Positions 8,377 to 16,040 of a stretch of 41,923 bases of DNA are shown here, piece after piece. Source of the DNA: Deltaproteobacteria bacterium (GTDB lineage: Bacteria > Desulfobacterota > Syntrophobacteria > Syntrophobacterales > Syntrophobacteraceae); assembly GCA_021813685.1 (NCBI GenBank), contig JAKAJS010000236.1, positions 1-41,923 on the forward strand. The letters run 5' to 3'. The position numbers were made by a program, and so were the translations under genes. Every line of letters begins with the position of its first letter. Position 1 is the stretch's first letter. The notes under the pieces were generated by a model. That model ran no database searches. It was not told the origin of the DNA and worked only from the letters and a program-made list of their open reading frames with translations.

Positions 8377-9904
8377 TTTGTTCTATTATGCGCGCCACGT
8401 CGACGTGGCTGCGCACCAGTTCGGCGAGCCGATCGTATTGTTCTTCTTTCCACAGCCGGAAGGAAAACGCATCGGAGACGGCCGGGAGCTTTTTTCCCGA
8501 CCTCCTTGCGATATCTTCGAGGAAGCTGTTCCGGAAACCGTCGTTATCGAAAATCCCGTGGATGTATGTGCCCCATGCACGCCCGTCGGGTTGGGAGAGT
8601 CCCTCCACGATATCCATGGGTTTTCCATCGCGCTGAACGATTCTGAAGACCGGTCTGGCAGAGCCTCCCGGGGTGCTCCTTCCCATGTGAATCTCATAGC
8701 CTGAAAGCACCTCGCTTTGTGTGGGAAACGGCAGCGAGCCGCTCATCACACCGGCTTCCACCTGCGAGGTCGTCTTTTCGGGAAACATTTCTGTCTCCAT
8801 ATCCAGGAGGCCAAGGCCCGGGACCGTTTCTATCGAGCTTTCCATGCCGTGGGGGTCGCGCACCACAGTCCCCATCATCTGGTAGCCCCCGCAAAGGCCG
8901 ACAACGACACCGCCCGATTTGTAGAAGGCCGACAAGACATCGGTCATGCCGGTTTTACGCAGCGCCTCCAGATCTTCGATCGTGTTCTTGCTCCCCGGAA
9001 GGATCACGGCATCGAAGCCGAAAATCTCGGCCGGCCGATCGAAATAGACCAGGTCGACTCCGGGATCGTTTTCCAAAGCGTCAAAATCGGTGTAATTGGA
9101 AATGAAGGGGAGGCGGACCACCCCGATCCGCACACCATCCGGGGCAGCCTTTCCTTGCGTTGCGGCCATTCTTCTCCCCAGGGCCACCGAGTCTTCCTCG
9201 GGCAGGGATATGTCCTGGAAGTAGGGGACAACGCCAAGGACCGGCACGCCTGAGCGCTCTTGCAAGATTTTTACCCCATCTTCAAAAAGGCGCGGATCTC
9301 CCCGAAGCTTGTTTACTATAAACCCGATCACCCGGTCCCGTTCCGAAGGCTCAAGAAGCGCGTAGCTGCCCAGAAGCGATGCGAATATGCCCCCGCGGTC
9401 TATGTCTCCCACCAGGATGCATCTGGCGTCGGCCATCTCGGCCATGGCCATGTTCACCAGGTCGCTCCCCTTGAGGTTCAGTTCGACCGCGCTCCCGGCG
9501 CCTTCGATAACTATCACGTCGTTTTGCGCGCAAAGTCTTTGGTAGGCGCCCCGAACTATCGGGAGAAGCTCTTTTTTGTATTCATAATAGCCGCCTGCGG
9601 AAAAATTCCCTATGGCCTTTCCAAGTACGATGACCTGGGAGCCCATGTGCGAGGTGGGTTTTAAGAGTATGGGGTTCATGTCCACATGGGGCGCGATTCC
9701 AGCCGCTTCGGCCTGGACCACCTGCGCGCGTCCCATCTCCCCGCCCTGCGGAGTGATAAACGAATTGAGCGCCATGTTTTGCGCCTTGAACGGCGCCACA
9801 CGAAAACCCTCGTTTCGGAAGATGCGGCAAAAGGCGGCAGCGAGAACACTTTTGCCAACGTCGGAGCCCGTCCCCAGGAACATGATCGATTTAGCCCCAG
9901 ACAT
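8372..9904 (-). CDS. cobQ: Cobyric acid synthase
   Basis: ATP- and glutamine-dependent amidation of adenosylcobyrinate a,c-diamide at four carboxylates to give cobyrate. The N-terminal dethiobiotin-synthetase-like domain carries the P-loop GTGSDVGKS, and the C-terminal class I glutaminase-like domain has the nucleophile Cys in VVVGLCGGYQMMG and the late GRAWGTYIHGIFDN block. The start MSGAKSIMFLGTGSD at 9902-9904 gives 510 residues and has a strong GGGAGG site lying within the last codons of cobB, 4 bp upstream. A longer frame to 10063 would duplicate cobB coding sequence. The final codons run into the repeat at 8346-8376. Confidence 0.96.
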   Translation of the reverse strand: MSGAKSIMFLGTGSDVGKSVLAAAFCRIFRNEGFRVAPFKAQNMALNSFITPQGGEMGRAQVVQAEAAGIAPHVDMNPILLKPTSHMGSQVIVLGKAIGNFSAGGYYEYKKELLPIVRGAYQRLCAQNDVIVIEGAGSAVELNLKGSDLVNMAMAEMADARCILVGDIDRGGIFASLLGSYALLEPSERDRVIGFIVNKLRGDPRLFEDGVKILQERSGVPVLGVVPYFQDISLPEEDSVALGRRMAATQGKAAPDGVRIGVVRLPFISNYTDFDALENDPGVDLVYFDRPAEIFGFDAVILPGSKNTIEDLEALRKTGMTDVLSAFYKSGGVVVGLCGGYQMMGTVVRDPHGMESSIETVPGLGLLDMETEMFPEKTTSQVEAGVMSGSLPFPTQSEVLSGYEIHMGRSTPGGSARPVFRIVQRDGKPMDIVEGLSQPDGRAWGTYIHGIFDNDGFRNSFLEDIARRSGKKLPAVSDAFSFRLWKEEQYDRLAELVRSHVDVARIIEQM

Positions 9905-9908
9905 CCGC

Positions 9909-11330
9909 CTACCTCCCTTCGGCCCACCGGGCGCACTGCCACGCGAACCGTTCGGCGCTCTGCGGAGCGCTCCCCCAGTGGAGATGAACATAGCTGGCAA
10001 GAACCGAACCCGCCTGGTAGCCCTCCAGACGCGGGACCTCTTCTTTCCGCCCGTGAATCTCATAGGCGAATTCCAAAGATGGATCCGCCGCCTCTTCCAC
10101 TATTTCGGAATAATGAAACTCGTGACCCCGAATGACCCCGCCCGGCTCTCCCAGAAGGCAGCTGCGGCGCAGCACCGCCTCCGTATACCCCAGGGCTCTA
10201 AGCCGCCCGAGCATCCGGGTCCCGAACGGCAGGATGCCCGCCATCGTCCGCCTTTCCCCCTCGCGGGTCTCGATAAAGCGGCCAAGCGTCATGAGCCCGC
10301 CGCACTCGGCATAGATCGGCATTCCCCGGCCGGCGCGCTCGCGAAGCGAGTCGAGGAAGGCGGAGTTGCGCGAAATGGCCTCGGCGAAAAGCTCCGGGTA
10401 TCCGCCTCCCAGGTAGGCGCCCGAGCAATTTTCCGGAAGTCCCTCGCCCGCCAGGGGAGAGAAGAAATGAAGCCGCGCCCCGGCGCGCTCCAGCAGCTCC
10501 AGGTTGTCCGGATAATAAAAGCAGTAGGCCGCATCGCGCGCCACCGCAATCTCAGCCTCGCGACTTTTCTCTTCGCGTCTCCGCGACTTCGCGTGAGACA
10601 TCTCCTGGAGGTCTCCCACCGGGCAATACCTTGTCTTCTCCAACAGCAGGTCGATATCGAGATGTTTTTCCAGGAGTGCGGCCAATCGGTCCTGCCAGGC
10701 CGAATCGAGCTTCAGTTCCTCCGCGGTCACGAGCCCCAGGTGCCTCTCGGGTATTGAGACCGCCTCCTCCCTCGGAATGCCCCCCAAAACGGCTATCTCC
10801 GGACACGAGGAAGACATGGCTTCTTTGAGATACGCAAGGTGCTTTTCTCCTCCGACCCGGTTAAAAATGACCCCCGCAAACCGAAGCGCCGGGTCAAAAT
10901 GGACGAACCCGTAGACTAGAGCCGCGGCACTTCTCGCCATGCTCCGGGCATCCACCACCAGGACGGCGGGCACCCCCAGCCATTTGGCCATCTCGGCACT
11001 GCTCCCCGATTCCGTCTGCCCGTCGCGGCCGTCGAAAAGCCCCATGACGCCTTCGATAAGACCCGCGTCGGCCTCGGCCATCAGCCGCCCGAAAAGTCTC
11101 TCGTTCCACTCTTTCCCGGTCATCCAGCCGTCGAGGTTTCTGCTTTGCGCCCCCGCGATCCGGGTGTGGAGCCCCGGATCTATGAAATCGGGGCCCACCT
11201 TGAAGGGCTGCACCGCGAGCCCTCTTGCTTTGAGTGCCGCAAGAAGCCCGAGCGATATCGTGGTCTTACCGCACCCGCTGTGCGTCCCGCACACGAGAAA
11301 TGCCTGTTTTTGTCTGCAAGTATCCATCAT
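9909..11330 (-). CDS. cobB: Cobyrinate a,c-diamide synthase with a repeat-derived linker
   Basis: Amidates cobyrinate at carboxylates a and c (CobB/CbiA). The 473 residues start with the P-loop VCGTHSGCGKTTISLG and FKVGPDFIDPGLH, and end with a glutaminase-like domain whose Cys lies in MPIYAECGGLMTLG. Between the domains, near residues 243-258, there is an Arg/Lys/Glu-rich stretch, SHAKSRRREEKSREAE, encoded by an interspersed repeat (10571-10600) in frame. Because the linker is variable in the family, the enzyme may still work. No cobalamin riboswitch fits in the roughly 100-bp upstream gap. First gene of cobB-cobQ-cbiB. Confidence 0.95.
   Translation of the reverse strand: MMDTCRQKQAFLVCGTHSGCGKTTISLGLLAALKARGLAVQPFKVGPDFIDPGLHTRIAGAQSRNLDGWMTGKEWNERLFGRLMAEADAGLIEGVMGLFDGRDGQTESGSSAEMAKWLGVPAVLVVDARSMARSAAALVYGFVHFDPALRFAGVIFNRVGGEKHLAYLKEAMSSSCPEIAVLGGIPREEAVSIPERHLGLVTAEELKLDSAWQDRLAALLEKHLDIDLLLEKTRYCPVGDLQEMSHAKSRRREEKSREAEIAVARDAAYCFYYPDNLELLERAGARLHFFSPLAGEGLPENCSGAYLGGGYPELFAEAISRNSAFLDSLRERAGRGMPIYAECGGLMTLGRFIETREGERRTMAGILPFGTRMLGRLRALGYTEAVLRRSCLLGEPGGVIRGHEFHYSEIVEEAADPSLEFAYEIHGRKEEVPRLEGYQAGSVLASYVHLHWGSAPQSAERFAWQCARWAEGR
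10571..10600. repeat. Interspersed repeat inside cobB
   Basis: CTTCGCGTCTCCGCGACTTC followed by GCGTGAGACA. It resembles CTTCGGGCCTTCGCGGCTTC plus GAGTGAGA at 14919-14945 and, more weakly, TTCGCGACTTCGCGGG at 31038-31053. Here it is read in frame as part of the cobB linker. Confidence 0.6.
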
Positions 11331-11347
11331 GAGGAAATTCTACTTGA

Positions 11348-11363
11348 GTTCCCTATGGGGAAC
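11348..11363. promoter_or_regulatory. Palindrome in the cobB / radical SAM divergent gap
   Basis: GTTCCC TATG GGGAAC, a 6-bp-arm inverted repeat 18 bp upstream of the cobB start. It could be an operator for cobB; no regulator is known from this sequence. Confidence 0.3.
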
Positions 11364-11378
11364 AACTCTTTTCCTCTG

Positions 11379-11408
11379 TTCATAAACACACCCGATTTTT
11401 GATATACT
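11379..11408 (+). promoter_or_regulatory. Candidate promoter for the radical SAM gene
   Basis: TATACT at 11403-11408 matches the -10 consensus at 5 of 6 positions, with a weak TTCATA -35 at 11379-11384 (18-bp spacer). It lies 21 bp before the ATG at 11430. Confidence 0.35.
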
Positions 11409-11429
11409 CCCTTGCGGAGCGTTAAAAAT

Positions 11430-13178
11430 ATGACCTGGAAAATAAAACAGCGGCAGCAAAAGTGGCTCGAAGGCGAAAGAGGCACGGTCAGAAAAGACTG
11501 GGGCGGGAAGATCACCATTGCCCTCGCCTTCCCCAACCGCTATGCGGTCGGCATGTCCAATCTCGGTTTTCAGTACGTCTATCAGGCGCTAAACCGGTTC
11601 GAAACGGTGGTCTGCGAGCGGGTTTTCTATCCGGAGCCGGAAGATATGGCTCTTGTCAGGCAATCGCCCGGCGGGCTCCTCTCGGTCGAATCGCAACGGC
11701 CGCTTCCCGATTTCGATCTCGTCGCTTTCTCCGTCCCCTATGAAAACGACTATACGAACCTCGTCGAAATGCTGGAGCTATCCGGAATCCCCCCCCGTGC
11801 GCGGGAGCGCGGTTCGACCCGCCCCCTGATTGCAGCAGGCGGGGTAGCCCTCTTCATAAACCCGGAGCCGCTTGCCGATTACCTCGATTTTGTCTTCGCA
11901 GGCGAAGGCGAAGCGCTTCTTAGTGAGTTCCTCGACTTCTTTAAAGAACTCCGGAACGGCTCGGGCAGCCGCCCTGAGATCTTGTTGGATCTGGCCAAAT
12001 CGGTTGAGGGAATCTATGTTCCCTCGCTGTACGAGCCAGTATACGGAGAGGACGGAACTCTTGAGGCCATACGCCCGTGTGCGCCGGATCTTCCGGAAAG
12101 GATACCGGTACGGCGGGCGGATCTATCGAGGGAAGATCCGTGCCGCACCGCAGTATTTACCGCCAATACGGAATTCAGCAATGTCATGCTTCTGGAAATC
12201 GGCCGGGGCTGCGGGCGGGGGTGCCGGTTTTGCGCAGCCGGGTTCGTCTATAGACCGGTCCGCTATCACAGCGCCGAGCGCCTGCTCCAGGCGGCCTCCC
12301 CGGAGTGCGGAACCAATCGCATCGGGCTCGTGAGCGCCGCCGTATCCGATCATCCGGAGATCGTCGATCTTTGCACCTCGCTGCTCGATCGGGGCGGCTC
12401 CCTTTCCTTTTCTTCGCTTCGGGCCGACACAATCGGCTCCCGGATCCTTTCGGCGCTCGAAGCGAGCGAGCATCATGCGGTTGCGATCGCCCCCGAAGCC
12501 GGCTCGGAGCGCCTCCGGCGCGTTATCAACAAGAAATTGTCCGAAGACCAGATATTCCGGGCGGCCGAAATGCTTGCGGAAAAAAACATTCTCAATATCA
12601 AGCTGTACTTCATGATCGGCCTTCCGACCGAAGAGAGGGCTGATCTCGAGGCCATTGTCGAACTGGCCAAAGAGATTCGCCATCACGTGTTGCACTCGAG
12701 CCGGGGGAAGACCCGGCTGGGGACCGTTACCTTAAGCGTTAACTCCTTTGTGCCAAAGCCTTTTACGCCTTTTCAGTGGACTGCGTTTGCCGGCGTAGCC
12801 GAACTCAAGGAAAAAGCCAAATGGATCCAAAAGGCCCTGGCAAAGGTCCCCAACGTCCGGGTCCATTTCGATCTGCCCAAATGGGCCTACGTCCAGGCGC
12901 TCCTTTCACGGGGCGACCGCAGAGTTTCCTTGTTTATCGACAAAGTGGCGCGGGAAAATTTCACCTGGACCCGCGCCATGCGCACTTCTCCGCTAAATCC
13001 CGACTTCTGGGTCATGCGCGAGCGCCAACAGGAGGAAAAATTTCCCTGGGAGGTGCTGGATCACGCGATCGAGCGTAATTATTTGTGGGAAGAATACCGA
13101 CGGGCTCTTGCGGAAAAGGAAAGCCCCGAATGTCGGCCGGGGAAAAATTGCAGGAAATGCGGCGTTTGCGGCCCGTAA
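11430..13178 (+). CDS. B12-binding-type radical SAM protein (YgiQ/TIGR03960-like, uncharacterised)
   Basis: 582 residues. The N-terminal part (FPNRYAVGMSNLGFQYVYQALNR) resembles the cobalamin-binding-like domain found before many radical SAM cores. The [4Fe-4S] site is CxxxCxxC at C261, C265 and C268 (GRGCGRGCRFC), followed by the ALEASEHHAVAIAPEAGSERL and KLYFMIGLPTEE segments of the radical SAM barrel. A second Cys cluster closes the protein (CRPGKNCRKCGVC), as in the TIGR03960 family. The substrate is unknown. I chose the ATG at 11430 over a TTG at 11412 because GGAG lies about 10 bp upstream of it. In related families this domain is sometimes fused to, or next to, a DUF2344 partner; none is present here. 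Confidence 0.88.
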   Translation: MTWKIKQRQQKWLEGERGTVRKDWGGKITIALAFPNRYAVGMSNLGFQYVYQALNRFETVVCERVFYPEPEDMALVRQSPGGLLSVESQRPLPDFDLVAFSVPYENDYTNLVEMLELSGIPPRARERGSTRPLIAAGGVALFINPEPLADYLDFVFAGEGEALLSEFLDFFKELRNGSGSRPEILLDLAKSVEGIYVPSLYEPVYGEDGTLEAIRPCAPDLPERIPVRRADLSREDPCRTAVFTANTEFSNVMLLEIGRGCGRGCRFCAAGFVYRPVRYHSAERLLQAASPECGTNRIGLVSAAVSDHPEIVDLCTSLLDRGGSLSFSSLRADTIGSRILSALEASEHHAVAIAPEAGSERLRRVINKKLSEDQIFRAAEMLAEKNILNIKLYFMIGLPTEERADLEAIVELAKEIRHHVLHSSRGKTRLGTVTLSVNSFVPKPFTPFQWTAFAGVAELKEKAKWIQKALAKVPNVRVHFDLPKWAYVQALLSRGDRRVSLFIDKVARENFTWTRAMRTSPLNPDFWVMRERQQEEKFPWEVLDHAIERNYLWEEYRRALAEKESPECRPGKNCRKCGVCGP

Positions 13179-13198
13179 AAGTCGAGGGGAAAAACACG

Positions 13199-13666
13199 AT
13201 GAATCACGACCGGCTAGAGTCGCGGGGCGTAAAATACCCGCTTTTGCTCGCGCGCCTGCTGCTCGGGGCTGTCTTTATTGCCGCGGGCGCCGGCAAGCTC
13301 CTCCATCCGCACGCATTTGCCGCCATTGTCTCCAATTATCAAATTCTCCCGGAGCAACTGGTAAACGGTGCGGCCGTAATTCTGCCATGGCTCGAGACCA
13401 TCCTCGGACTGCTGATCCTATTCGGATTCTGGCTTCCGGGCGCCATCTCGCTTGCCGACTTGCTCTTTCTCATCTTCCTCGCGGCCCTTGTCTCGGCAGC
13501 CGCCAGGGGCATTGATATCGACTGCGGCTGCTTTAGCGTAAAACCCACCGCCTCACCCAACTTCATCTGGTATCTTTCGCGCGACCTGCTGTTCCTTTTA
13601 CTGGCTGTCGCAATAACGATACAAACTTATTCCAAACAGACCCAAAGGGAGGGGAACCATGAATGA
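13199..13666 (+). CDS. MauE/DoxX-family membrane protein
   Basis: 155 residues with four hydrophobic segments ([71 protein letters not shown]). The CGC motif in DIDCGCFSV between helices three and four is a mark of the MauE branch, whose members support disulfide formation in periplasmic proteins or act in quinone-linked redox. A substrate cannot be assigned here. The ATG at 13199 has a GAGGGG site. The 3' end overlaps the ferritin start by 8 bp, so the two are coupled. Confidence 0.8.
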   Translation: MNHDRLESRGVKYPLLLARLLLGAVFIAAGAGKLLHPHAFAAIVSNYQILPEQLVNGAAVILPWLETILGLLILFGFWLPGAISLADLLFLIFLAALVSAAARGIDIDCGCFSVKPTASPNFIWYLSRDLLFLLLAVAITIQTYSKQTQREGNHE

Positions 13667-14195
13667 AAAAATGAGCGATGCCTTGAACGGGCAGATAAAT
13701 GCCGAACTGTACTCGTCTTACCTCTATCTATCGATGGCCTCCTATTGCAAGCGGCTGAATCTCGAAGGATTTACCCGTTGGATGGAAGTCCAGGCGCTCG
13801 AAGAGCTGTCCCACGCGATGAAGTTTTTCAATTTCGTGAACGAACGCGGCGCAAGAGTTGAGCTGAAGGCCATCGAGGGCCCTCCCGTCTCGTGGGATTC
13901 GCCGCTTGCGGTATTCGAAGCCGTCTACAACCATGAACTCAAGGTAACAGGCCTGATCTACGACCTGGTAAACCTCGCAACGGAAGTTAAAGACCATGCG
14001 GCCGTCAATTTCCTCCAGTGGTTCGTAAACGAACAGGTGGAAGAGGAGACCAGCGCGGACAACATCGTGCAGAAACTGAAGCTCATCGGAAGCGACGGCG
14101 GCGGCCTCTACATGCTCGATCAGGAACTTGCCCGCAGAGTCTTCACCCCGCTTCCCGGCACGACCATCCTCGCCGGAGCGGCCGCAGGCGCCTGA
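13659..14195 (+). CDS. ftn: Ferritin (non-haem, FtnA-like)
   Basis: 178-residue four-helix iron-storage protein. The ferroxidase ligands are visible: the Glu of [11 protein letters not shown] near residue 16, the EExxH set in [14 protein letters not shown], and the Glu/Gln of [10 protein letters not shown] in helix D. The C-terminal [14 protein letters not shown] tail is an unusual short extension. The start at 13659 has a GGAGGGG site and overlaps the MauE-like gene by 8 bp. Downstream lies a two-hairpin repeat at 14225-14308. Confidence 0.95.
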   Translation: MNEKMSDALNGQINAELYSSYLYLSMASYCKRLNLEGFTRWMEVQALEELSHAMKFFNFVNERGARVELKAIEGPPVSWDSPLAVFEAVYNHELKVTGLIYDLVNLATEVKDHAAVNFLQWFVNEQVEEETSADNIVQKLKLIGSDGGGLYMLDQELARRVFTPLPGTTILAGAAAGA

Positions 14196-14224
14196 GAACC
14201 GCTTCGGGCAGGGGTTCGTGGAAG

Positions 14225-14308
14225 GCAAAAGCGCGGGGAGCAGTGCCCCCCCGCACCCCCACAGGAGAGCTCGGAATGGGGGCGGCATAGCCGCCCCCAT
14301 TCCGAGCT
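14225..14308 (+). repeat. Two-hairpin 3' element, copy A (after ferritin)
   Basis: A 41-bp block at 14225-14265 (begins GCAAAAGCGCGGGGAGCAGT) differs at one position from 39769-39809. It folds as GCGGGG...CCCCGC. It is followed by a perfect 19-bp stem, 14268-14286 with 14290-14308 and an ATA loop, whose sequence differs entirely from copy B. The element begins 30 bp after the ferritin stop. Confidence 0.85.
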
Positions 14309-14351
14309 TCCGGCGCCAAAATCTCAAGCTCTTGCCGAAACTTTGATGCCG

Positions 14352-14372
14352 TTGTACAATAAGTGGTACAAT
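14352..14372 (+). promoter_or_regulatory. YefM-YoeB operator overlapping the promoter
   Basis: TTGTAC at 14352-14357 and GTACAA at 14366-14371 form an inverted repeat. The two GTAC cores (14354-14357 and 14366-14369) are exactly 12 bp apart centre to centre. TACAAT hexamers at 14355 and 14367 could serve as the -10. E. coli YefM-YoeB binds TGTACA cores spaced 12 bp (established knowledge). Confidence 0.65.
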
Positions 14373-14390
14373 ATTGAAGGAGGGCGGCTC

Positions 14391-14642
14391 ATGGATGCGC
14401 TTACCTATTCACAGGCGCGCAGCACTCTTGCCAGGACAATGGACAGGGTCTGCGACGATCACAGCCCGATAATCATTACACGTAAGAACCAACGCTCCGT
14501 GGTGATGATCTCTCTGGAAGACTACGAGGCACTTGAAGAAACGGCGTATCTCCTGAGGACTCCCCGAAACGCAAGAAGGCTCCTTGAATCCATAGCGGAA
14601 CTGGAAGCTGGAGGCGGCAGTGAGCGGGAGCTGGCCGAGTGA
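14391..14642 (+). CDS. yefM: YefM-type antitoxin
   Basis: 83-residue Phd/YefM-family antitoxin. The N-terminal DNA-binding half (MDALTYSQARSTLARTMDRV, then VVMISLEDYEALEETAYLL) is typical. The acidic C-terminal part should wrap the toxin. The ATG at 14391 has AGGAGG 7 bp upstream; a frame extending to 14343 has no site. Its stop overlaps the toxin start by 4 bp (GTGA). Expected to be autoregulated through the palindrome at 14352-14372. Confidence 0.95.
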   Translation: MDALTYSQARSTLARTMDRVCDDHSPIIITRKNQRSVVMISLEDYEALEETAYLLRTPRNARRLLESIAELEAGGGSERELAE

Positions 14643-14893
14643 GGCTCATTTTTTCGGAACATGCCTGGGAAGATTATCTTTTTTGGCAGCGTACGGACAG
14701 AAAGATCCTCGACCGTATTAACAAGCTCATCAGGGAAATCCAACGTACGCCGTTTGAGGGAAGCGGAAAGCCCGAACCGTTGAAACACGGCCTGTCCGGC
14801 TACTGGTCGCGACGCATAAACGACGAACACAGGATCGTTTACAAAGTCGAATCGGGTTCCATTCTGATCGCCCAACTCAAGCATCATTATTAA
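14639..14893 (+). CDS. yoeB: YoeB-type ribosome-dependent mRNA endonuclease toxin
   Basis: 84 residues, the same length as E. coli YoeB and similar throughout: MRLIFSEHAWEDYLFWQRTD, RTPFEGSGKPEPLKHGLSG, YWSRRINDEHRIVYKV and the C-terminal KHHY. The Glu of PFEG, the Arg of RRINDEHR and the His before the terminal Tyr match the catalytic set. The GTG start overlaps the antitoxin stop (GTGA), which favours translational coupling. Confidence 0.96.
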   Translation: MRLIFSEHAWEDYLFWQRTDRKILDRINKLIREIQRTPFEGSGKPEPLKHGLSGYWSRRINDEHRIVYKVESGSILIAQLKHHY

Positions 14894-14909
14894 GAGTTCA
14901 CGTCAGCCT

Positions 14910-14948
14910 TCTTGACGCTTCGGGCCTTCGCGGCTTCGAGTGAGAAAA
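14910..14948. repeat. Interspersed repeat between yoeB and lptG
   Basis: CTTGACGCTTCGGGCCTTCG followed by CGGCTTCGAGTGAGAAAACC. Same family as the stretch inside cobB at 10571-10600 and probably 31036-31060. It lies between convergent genes. Confidence 0.5.
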
Positions 14949-14960
14949 CCTCCGTTTATC

Positions 14961-16040
14961 TCAGCGTGAGGTTTCCTTGAGCCAGAAATAGACGACCGCT
15001 GCGCCGAAGAGTATGTTTCCCGCCCACACCCCCAAAAAGGGAGGCAGGGTGCCGGCGGAGGCGAGCGAACTTCCGATGCTGGATATGGCAAGGAAGGCGA
15101 AGGCCACCACCAGCGATATTCCGACTCCGGCGGCAATGCCCCCGTGGAGCCCCTGCTTGAGGGCCACGAGGATGCCAAGCAGGGTGAGGATGAAAGTGGC
15201 AAGAGGCGAGGCAAGCCTCATCTGCAGGTCGACCTCGTAGGGGGTCGCGCTGAAACCTTCCCGCTCTATGTTTTTGGCATAGCGGTACAAGTCCAGCCAT
15301 CCGAGAGTGTGGGGCAGGACTTCCCCGCTGTTGAAGTCGGCGGGTGTCACCGGCAACTGGAGAACCTTGCGGGTAAACCACTGCTGATCGGTCTTTTTTC
15401 CGTCATAACTGACTATGAGCCCGTCTTTGGCAACCCATCCCCGGGGGGTCCAGGCTATGCTCCGGGCATCTATTCTGCGCTCCAGACGAAAATCGGACTT
15501 CATGAAAAAAATCGAGACAAGGTGCATCACCTTGAGTTGTCTGTCGTAGAGCCCGATCTGGTAAATCGTATCCTGGTCCCGATACCACAGGTTTTCAGGG
15601 TTCATCCAGACGGGCGGTTTTTTGCCCTCGATCTTGACCTGCCAGGTATCGTAGAGCCTTTGATTGAGGGGGCGAACCGCATATTCGGCCAGGCAGAAAT
15701 GGAAAATAGCAAGGAAAAGCCCTGCCAGGACCAGAGGCGCCACATAACTGGCGGGGTTTATCCCGGCCGTTTCCATGGCGATCAACTCCCGGTTTCGCTT
15801 CATAACGCCAAGCGCGATGATAGCCGCAAGGATCGCCGACAGCGGAATCCCCTGGGTCAGGATCAGGGGGATCTTGCACAAAAAATAGAGGTAAATATCC
15901 CGCAGCCCCAGGTGATGCTGGAGCATCCGATCGACCCGCTCGAAAAAATCCACAACGAGGTAAATTCCGACAAATCCGACATTAGCCAGCACAAAAACGG
16001 GCAGAAAGTGCTTTAAAACATACTTGGGGATTATCTTCAC
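14961..16040 (-). CDS. lptG: LPS export permease LptG
   Basis: Inner-membrane permease of the LptB2FG transporter, which extracts lipopolysaccharide for the Lpt bridge. The expected pattern is present: hydrophobic segments at the N-terminus (VLKHFLPVFVLANVGFVGIY, ILTQGIPLSAILAAIIALGV, YVAPLVLAGLFLAIFHFCLA), a large periplasmic beta-jellyroll region in the middle, and three C-terminal segments ending near ILFGAAVVYFWL. The GTG at 16038-16040 gives 359 residues and overlaps the lptF stop as GTGA. The much longer frame to 16151 lies on top of lptF. Confidence 0.93.
   Translation of the reverse strand: MKIIPKYVLKHFLPVFVLANVGFVGIYLVVDFFERVDRMLQHHLGLRDIYLYFLCKIPLILTQGIPLSAILAAIIALGVMKRNRELIAMETAGINPASYVAPLVLAGLFLAIFHFCLAEYAVRPLNQRLYDTWQVKIEGKKPPVWMNPENLWYRDQDTIYQIGLYDRQLKVMHLVSIFFMKSDFRLERRIDARSIAWTPRGWVAKDGLIVSYDGKKTDQQWFTRKVLQLPVTPADFNSGEVLPHTLGWLDLYRYAKNIEREGFSATPYEVDLQMRLASPLATFILTLLGILVALKQGLHGGIAAGVGISLVVAFAFLAISSIGSSLASAGTLPPFLGVWAGNILFGAAVVYFWLKETSR

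Noticed and set aside
9905..10063. Long N-terminal extension of cobQ
   Set aside because: It overlaps cobB coding sequence, lacks a ribosome site and precedes the normal family start.
11331..11429. Cobalamin riboswitch before cobB
   Set aside because: The gap is only about 100 bp and no B12-box-like sequence is seen.
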